From positions 1 to 10,890 of the forward strand of contig CANBRV010000056.1 in the NCBI GenBank assembly GCA_947372005.1: a DNA stretch of 10,890 nucleotides, written 5' to 3'. Positions 7,332 to 10,890 of the stretch are shown piece after piece. The stretch comes from Comamonadaceae bacterium. GTDB taxonomy: Bacteria > Pseudomonadota > Gammaproteobacteria > Burkholderiales > Burkholderiaceae_C. The notes under the pieces were generated by a model. The model made no database searches. It was not told the DNA's origin and saw only the letters and a program-made list of their open reading frames with translations. Numbering within the stretch: the stretch's first letter is position 1; every line of letters starts with the position of its first letter. The position numbers were made by a program, and so were the translations under genes.

Positions 7332-8483
7332 ATGAACACAGCTACATCACCCTACTTCACCGCCGATCACGAAATGCTTCGTGACACTATCCGCCGCTTC
7401 ATTGCTGAGCGTGTGTTGCCGTTTGCCGATGCATGGGAGGAAGCTGGCAAAGTGCCACGCGACGTACTCAAAGAAATGGGCGACCTTGGTCTGCTCGGCA
7501 TTAAATACAGCGCCGAGCACGGCGGCAGCGAACTCGATACGCTCTCTACGGTCATCTTGGCTGAAGAGCTAGGGCGCTGCTCCTACGGTGGCTTTGCCGT
7601 GACGGTGCTCGTGCATACCGATATGTCCTCGCCGCATCTCTTCCATGCAGGCACAAAAGCACAAATCGACAAATACATGCCCGACCTCGTTGCGGGACGC
7701 AAGATCGCAGCTGTCGCCATGACCGAGGCCGATGCGGGCTCGGACTTGCAGGGCATGCGCACCACCGCCAAGCGTGATGGCGACCACTACGTACTAAACG
7801 GCAGCAAGATGTTCATTACCAACGGCGTGCATGGCGATGTGTTCTTTGTCGCGGCTCGAACGGGTGAGCCTGGACGCAATCGCCAAATCTCGATGTTCAT
7901 CGTCGAAAAAGGTACGCCTGGCTTTACCGTTGCTCGTCCACTAAAAAAAATGGGTTGGCTATGCAGTGACACTGCCGAGCTCCACTTCGACAATTGCCGC
8001 ATCCCAGCCGAAAACTTGCTGGGCGAAGAGCACAAAGGTTTTTATGCGCTGATGAAGAATTTGCAAAACGAACGCATCGTCTTATCGGCGCAAATGATGG
8101 GCGAAGCCAGTCGTGCGATCGAGCTAGCGCTTGAGTGGGTCACGCAGCGCAAAGCTTTTGGCGACACGCTGTGGACCAAGCAATCCATTCGCCACAAGCT
8201 AGCGATGCGCCTTGCACAAGTAGAGGCCGCCAAAGCCTTGATTTACAACACCGCGTGGCGCGACGCCCAAGGGCAAAGCGTAACCAAAGAAGTTTCGATG
8301 ATGAAGGCGCTGTGCGGTACGCTGGTGAACGAAGTGATGTACGACTGCGGTCAATTTCACGGTGGCATGAGCTTCATCCGTGAGACCGCGATTGAGCGCA
8401 TGTACCGCGACGCGCGTGTGCAATCCATTGGCGGCGGCGCGACCGAAGTGATGCTAGAAGAAATTGCCAAACGCATGGTGTAG
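7332..8483 (+). CDS. Acyl-CoA dehydrogenase, LCAD/isovaleryl-type active site
   Basis: This FAD enzyme oxidises acyl-CoA thioesters to trans-2-enoyl-CoA and hands electrons to electron-transfer flavoprotein. The 383-residue length is normal. Seen: an N-terminal helical domain; the middle beta domain with AMTEADAGSDLQGMRT (from residue 129) and KMFITNG; and a C-terminal domain with QRKAFG (272-277). The usual catalytic Glu of the C-terminal YEGT motif is replaced: the protein reads SIGGGATEVM, with G368 at that position. Instead, LQNERIVLSA carries E247 on the helix where isovaleryl-CoA and long-chain acyl-CoA dehydrogenases place their base. LGEEHKGFYALMKNLQNER also resembles the long-chain type. 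The start ATG 7332 has no clear Shine-Dalgarno. The amidohydrolase follows after 4 bp, suggesting translational coupling. Long or branched acyl substrates are an inference. Confidence 0.94.
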   Translation: MNTATSPYFTADHEMLRDTIRRFIAERVLPFADAWEEAGKVPRDVLKEMGDLGLLGIKYSAEHGGSELDTLSTVILAEELGRCSYGGFAVTVLVHTDMSSPHLFHAGTKAQIDKYMPDLVAGRKIAAVAMTEADAGSDLQGMRTTAKRDGDHYVLNGSKMFITNGVHGDVFFVAARTGEPGRNRQISMFIVEKGTPGFTVARPLKKMGWLCSDTAELHFDNCRIPAENLLGEEHKGFYALMKNLQNERIVLSAQMMGEASRAIELALEWVTQRKAFGDTLWTKQSIRHKLAMRLAQVEAAKALIYNTAWRDAQGQSVTKEVSMMKALCGTLVNEVMYDCGQFHGGMSFIRETAIERMYRDARVQSIGGGATEVMLEEIAKRMV

Positions 8484-8487
8484 CCCG

Positions 8488-9303
8488 ATGCACCCGCTCA
8501 TCGACAGCCACGTCCACATCCTAGACCCTGATCGTTTCCCCTACGCCGACGATGCTTGGTATAAGCCGATTGGCGCGGAGCGTGGAACAGCGGACGACCT
8601 GACGCACCTGATGCAGCATCATGGGGTTCAGCATGCGCTGTTGGTACAGCCTAACTCTGGCTATCAATTAGATAACCGCTGCATGCTATCTGCCATTGCC
8701 AATAGCAACGGGCGTTTTAAAGGCATGGCGGTTGTTGAAAATCAGTGCGGCCTTCGCAAATTGCAAGACTTGCAAGCGCAAGGCATTGTTGGTATCGCCA
8801 TGAATGTCTCTTTGCTTGGTGTCGATTTTTATGCCGATATAGAGCCACTCTTGAGCCATCTGCGCGATCTTGGTATGTGGGCTCAAATGCAGGTGCAGCA
8901 TGACCAGCTTGTGCAGCTTGCTCCCATGCTTGAGGCTAGTGGTGCCAAACTCTTGTTTGACCATTGCGGCAGGCCAGACCCAAAGAACGGAATCGCTCAG
9001 ACTGGATTTCAATCCCTACTGGCCCTTGCAGAAACAGGACGCGCCGTTGTCAAACTCTCAGGTTTCAATAAATGCTCGGTGCAGCACTACCCTTGGGCGG
9101 ATGCCAAGGTTTTTGTGGACGCTCTGCTGAAAGCCTACACACCACACAACTTGATATGGGCATCCGATTGGCCTTTCCTCAAGGCGCCGGCTCGCATCGA
9201 CTACGGGCCGCTGCTCACGCTATTTGAGCAGCTTGTACCAGACGCGGCGGCACGGCGTGCCATTCAATGGGAAACGCCGAAGCGCTTATTTGGATTTTTG
9301 TAA
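8488..9303 (+). CDS. Amidohydrolase-superfamily TIM-barrel hydrolase (LigI/fuconolactonase-like)
   Basis: This 271-residue protein is of the amidohydrolase-2 type. Members include 2-pyrone-4,6-dicarboxylate lactonase (LigI), sulfomuconolactone hydrolase and fuconolactonase, which open lactone rings. Visible markers are the first-strand DSHVHILDPDRFPY (H8, H10), ALLVQPNSGYQLDNRCM, LLFDHCGRPDPKNG (H159), a conserved lysine segment VVKLSGFNK, and ASDWPF with the catalytic-type aspartate D227. ATG 8488 (MHPLIDSHVH) begins right at the barrel; an upstream TTG at 8464 is less likely. The Shine-Dalgarno is weak (GGTG inside the preceding stop region), so coupling to the dehydrogenase 4 bp upstream is probable. 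Its 3' end overlaps the convergent binding-protein gene by 18 bp. Substrate is unknown; a lactone or cyclic carboxylate is inferred from the family, and a decarboxylase role also occurs in it. Confidence 0.88.
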   Translation: MHPLIDSHVHILDPDRFPYADDAWYKPIGAERGTADDLTHLMQHHGVQHALLVQPNSGYQLDNRCMLSAIANSNGRFKGMAVVENQCGLRKLQDLQAQGIVGIAMNVSLLGVDFYADIEPLLSHLRDLGMWAQMQVQHDQLVQLAPMLEASGAKLLFDHCGRPDPKNGIAQTGFQSLLALAETGRAVVKLSGFNKCSVQHYPWADAKVFVDALLKAYTPHNLIWASDWPFLKAPARIDYGPLLTLFEQLVPDAAARRAIQWETPKRLFGFL

Positions 9304-10284
9304 CACGGGCTCTCTCGCTTTAGCACCCGATCTGCGCACGATTTCGGCAAGGCGAGGGATTTCGATAGCAACAAAGGCAACCAACTCCTCCGAGCTGCTA
9401 CTTTTTGGCTGTAGACCTAACTCAGTTAATTTTTTAACATTTTCAGGCTGCTTCAAAATCGCCGCAACCTCTATCTGCAATTCCTTAACAATGGCTGGTG
9501 GCGTGCCCGCAGGTGCAAACAGCGCTTGCCACGAGCTAATATCGTAGCCCTTTAATCCTGCCTCTTGCATCGTAGGAATGTCGGGGGAAGCTGGAGTTCG
9601 CTGGGCTGTCGTTACAGCAAGAGCAACAAGATTGCCTGCCGCGATTTGAGGCAACACAGTATTGATATTTTCAAAGCTAAATTGAGTGGTCCCAGCCAAT
9701 AAGTCAATCAGCATAGGGCTACTACCATTAAATGGAACATGCTGGAACTTTGTCCCTGTCATCACTTTAAACATTTCACCAGCAATATGCTGTGACGTAC
9801 CATTACCAGACGAGCCAAACGAAAATCTATCTGGGTTATCTTTAAGCAGCGTAATAAGCTCTGAAACCGTTTTCACATTGAGCGAAGGATGCACGACCAG
9901 CACATTAGGCGACGTGGCTAGTAAGGTAATTGGCGCAAAATCTTTAATCGGATCGTATGAAAGATTAGGATAAAGAGCAGCGTTAAAGCCATGGGAGCTA
10001 ATCGTGCCGCCACCTAGGGTATAGCCATCAGGCTTGGCTTTAGCTAGCTCCGCAGTACCAACCGAGCCACCCTGTCCCGCTTTATTTTCTACAGAGACAA
10101 GCATCCCTAGTTTGCCCGTCAATCCAGTCGCAACCATACGACCCAACATGTCTGTTGCACCACCCGGAGCAAAAGGCACTATGTAACGGATCGGCCCTAG
10201 AGGCCAATCAGAAGTTGCAGCATGTACGACCGAAGCCATAACAAAAGTAACAACAGCAAAAATCAACTTAACAGCATTAGGCAT
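9286..10284 (-). CDS. Bug/TctC-family periplasmic solute-binding protein
   Basis: This 332-residue protein is a tripartite tricarboxylate transporter receptor-like protein, of a family massively expanded in Burkholderiales that binds small carboxylates in the periplasm. From ATG 10284 the N-terminus is a signal peptide: a lysine at residue 6, a hydrophobic stretch LIFAVVTFVMASVV, and a likely signal peptidase I cleavage after VHA (residue 22). The mature start shows WPLGPIRYIVPFAPGGATD (the PFAPGG...D ligand loop at 37-45), then ENKAGQGGSVGT, KPDGYTLG, DFAPITLLATSPNVLVVHPS, FGSSGNGTSQHIAGEMF and HVPFNGSSPMLIDLLAG, all family hallmarks. A TTG at 10335 would spoil the signal peptide and is rejected. 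The Shine-Dalgarno is weak. No TctA/TctB membrane partners are in the window, so it is an orphan receptor here. The ligand is unknown. Confidence 0.94.
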   Translation of the reverse strand: MPNAVKLIFAVVTFVMASVVHAATSDWPLGPIRYIVPFAPGGATDMLGRMVATGLTGKLGMLVSVENKAGQGGSVGTAELAKAKPDGYTLGGGTISSHGFNAALYPNLSYDPIKDFAPITLLATSPNVLVVHPSLNVKTVSELITLLKDNPDRFSFGSSGNGTSQHIAGEMFKVMTGTKFQHVPFNGSSPMLIDLLAGTTQFSFENINTVLPQIAAGNLVALAVTTAQRTPASPDIPTMQEAGLKGYDISSWQALFAPAGTPPAIVKELQIEVAAILKQPENVKKLTELGLQPKSSSSEELVAFVAIEIPRLAEIVRRSGAKAREPVLQKSK

Positions 10285-10445
10285 ATAAACTTTTAAAAAA
10301 TGAACACCATGCAACCAAAGCAAATTTGATGCCAAAAGTTAACAATCCAGAAACTTATGTATTAAAATTAATTATTTTGTAATAATTAAAGTTATTTTAC
10401 TTCTGTGGAGAATTTTAAATGTGTAGTATTTCACCTATGTGACAG
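10285..10445. other. AT-rich intergenic region upstream of the Bug/TctC gene
   Basis: This 161-bp gap between the thioesterase stop and the binding-protein start is strikingly AT-rich from about 10336 to 10430 compared with flanking genes. It should hold the leftward promoter of the binding-protein gene, and several TAAT-like hexamers are present, but none is paired with a good -35, so no promoter is called. No small gene or GC-rich terminator is seen. Confidence 0.6.
10368..10389. repeat. Perfect inverted repeat TTAATTATT-N4-AATAATTAA
   Basis: Two perfect 9-bp arms flank the loop TTGT. All stem pairs are A-T, so an RNA hairpin would be weak. On the minus strand TTTT follows within a few bases, so a poor terminator for the upstream thioesterase gene is possible. 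An operator in front of the binding-protein gene, about 85-105 bp from its ATG, seems as likely. Confidence 0.45.
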
Positions 10446-10859
10446 CTAGCTTTTCTTGGGATACAAAATCATTTGCGTACAACGAAACAACGCAATGGTC
10501 TTACCAGACTCACGGTGCATAACCGTTGCATCCCACACTTGCGTATTTTTGCCCATGTGCACGACCTTGGCGATGCACTCGATCACGCCCTCTTTTGCTG
10601 TGCTTAAATGATTCGACTTAAGCTCAATCGTGGTAAATCCATTAGCGCCCTCGGGCAAATTGGCCATACAACCAGCGCCCGAACAACTATCCGCCAAGGT
10701 CACCACAGTGCCCGCATGCAAATAGCCATTTGGCGCGTAGTGAATTTCCTTGATTAGAATCTCGCCGCGCGCCTCGCCTACGCCTGTATGTGTAATTCGC
10801 AGCCCCAGATGGCCAGGTAAATAGTTCAAGCTACGGCTATTAAATTGATCTGCCGTCAT
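10446..10859 (-). CDS. PaaI-like hotdog-fold thioesterase
   Basis: This 137-residue protein has the single hotdog domain of the PaaI/YdiI acyl-CoA thioesterase group, which hydrolyses acyl- or aroyl-CoA to free acid and CoA, usually as a tetramer in the cytoplasm. Visible features: IHYAPNGYLHAGTVVTLADS, with H48 and the presumed catalytic acid D57 on the central hotdog helix; TTIELKSNHLSTAKEG, the usual strand entering the substrate pocket; and KVVHMGKNTQVWDATVMHRESGKTIALFRCTQMIL, the closing beta strands. The common HGG motif reads HAG here. ATG 10859 is used; a GTG immediately before (10862) is an equal alternative, since no strong Shine-Dalgarno favours either. An upstream in-frame stop at 10878-10880 means the gene starts inside the window. 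It reads toward the binding-protein gene but 161 bp away, so co-transcription is uncertain. Substrate is unknown. Confidence 0.9.
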   Translation of the reverse strand: MTADQFNSRSLNYLPGHLGLRITHTGVGEARGEILIKEIHYAPNGYLHAGTVVTLADSCSGAGCMANLPEGANGFTTIELKSNHLSTAKEGVIECIAKVVHMGKNTQVWDATVMHRESGKTIALFRCTQMILYPKKS

Positions 10860-10890
10860 CACGATGGCTGCACCCCGTCATAACCCTCAA

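Noticed and set aside
10368..10389. Strong intrinsic terminator for the thioesterase gene
   Set aside because: The stem contains only A-T pairs, so it would be too weak for a confident terminator call. It is kept as an inverted repeat only.

Overview
The window reads as a chromosomal segment of a betaproteobacterium, most likely order Burkholderiales and near Comamonadaceae. This is judged from the odhA-odhB-lpdA order, the style of the OdhA N-terminus, and a Bug/TctC-type periplasmic binding protein of the kind expanded in that order. GC content looks moderate by eye, which is low for the order. No genus is claimed. There are no tRNA, rRNA, CRISPR, insertion sequence or phage features, and no gene-free stretch longer than about 200 bp.

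Left part (1-5157, minus strand): the 2-oxoglutarate dehydrogenase operon, transcribed leftwards as odhA (E1), odhB (E2) and lpdA (E3, cut by the left edge). Gaps are 29 and 11 bp and each gene has a recognisable Shine-Dalgarno. Together the products form the TCA-cycle complex that converts 2-oxoglutarate to succinyl-CoA.

Middle (5158-9303): a 200-bp divergent control region separates odhA from a rightward acetyl-CoA hydrolase/CoA-transferase family gene. That gene converges with an isochorismatase-like cysteine hydrolase (1 bp between stops). The hydrolase is in turn divergent from a rightward pair: an acyl-CoA dehydrogenase and, 4 bp later, a TIM-barrel amidohydrolase of the LigI/fuconolactonase type.

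Right part (9286-10890, minus strand): a Bug/TctC solute-binding protein whose 3' end overlaps the amidohydrolase by 18 bp, an AT-rich intergenic region with a perfect 9-bp inverted repeat, and a PaaI-like hotdog thioesterase.

The genes right of odhA share an acyl-CoA and carboxylate theme: binding-protein uptake, CoA transfer or hydrolysis, flavin-linked alpha,beta-dehydrogenation, ring or lactone hydrolysis, and thioester hydrolysis. A small catabolic neighbourhood is plausible, but no substrate can be named and the mixed strands argue against a single operon. No clear undescribed system was found. The best second-look items are a 7-bp motif (TGGCATA) in three promoter regions, symmetrically placed between odhA and the CoA-transferase gene; the relocated catalytic base of the acyl-CoA dehydrogenase; and a long insertion in the isochorismatase-like protein.
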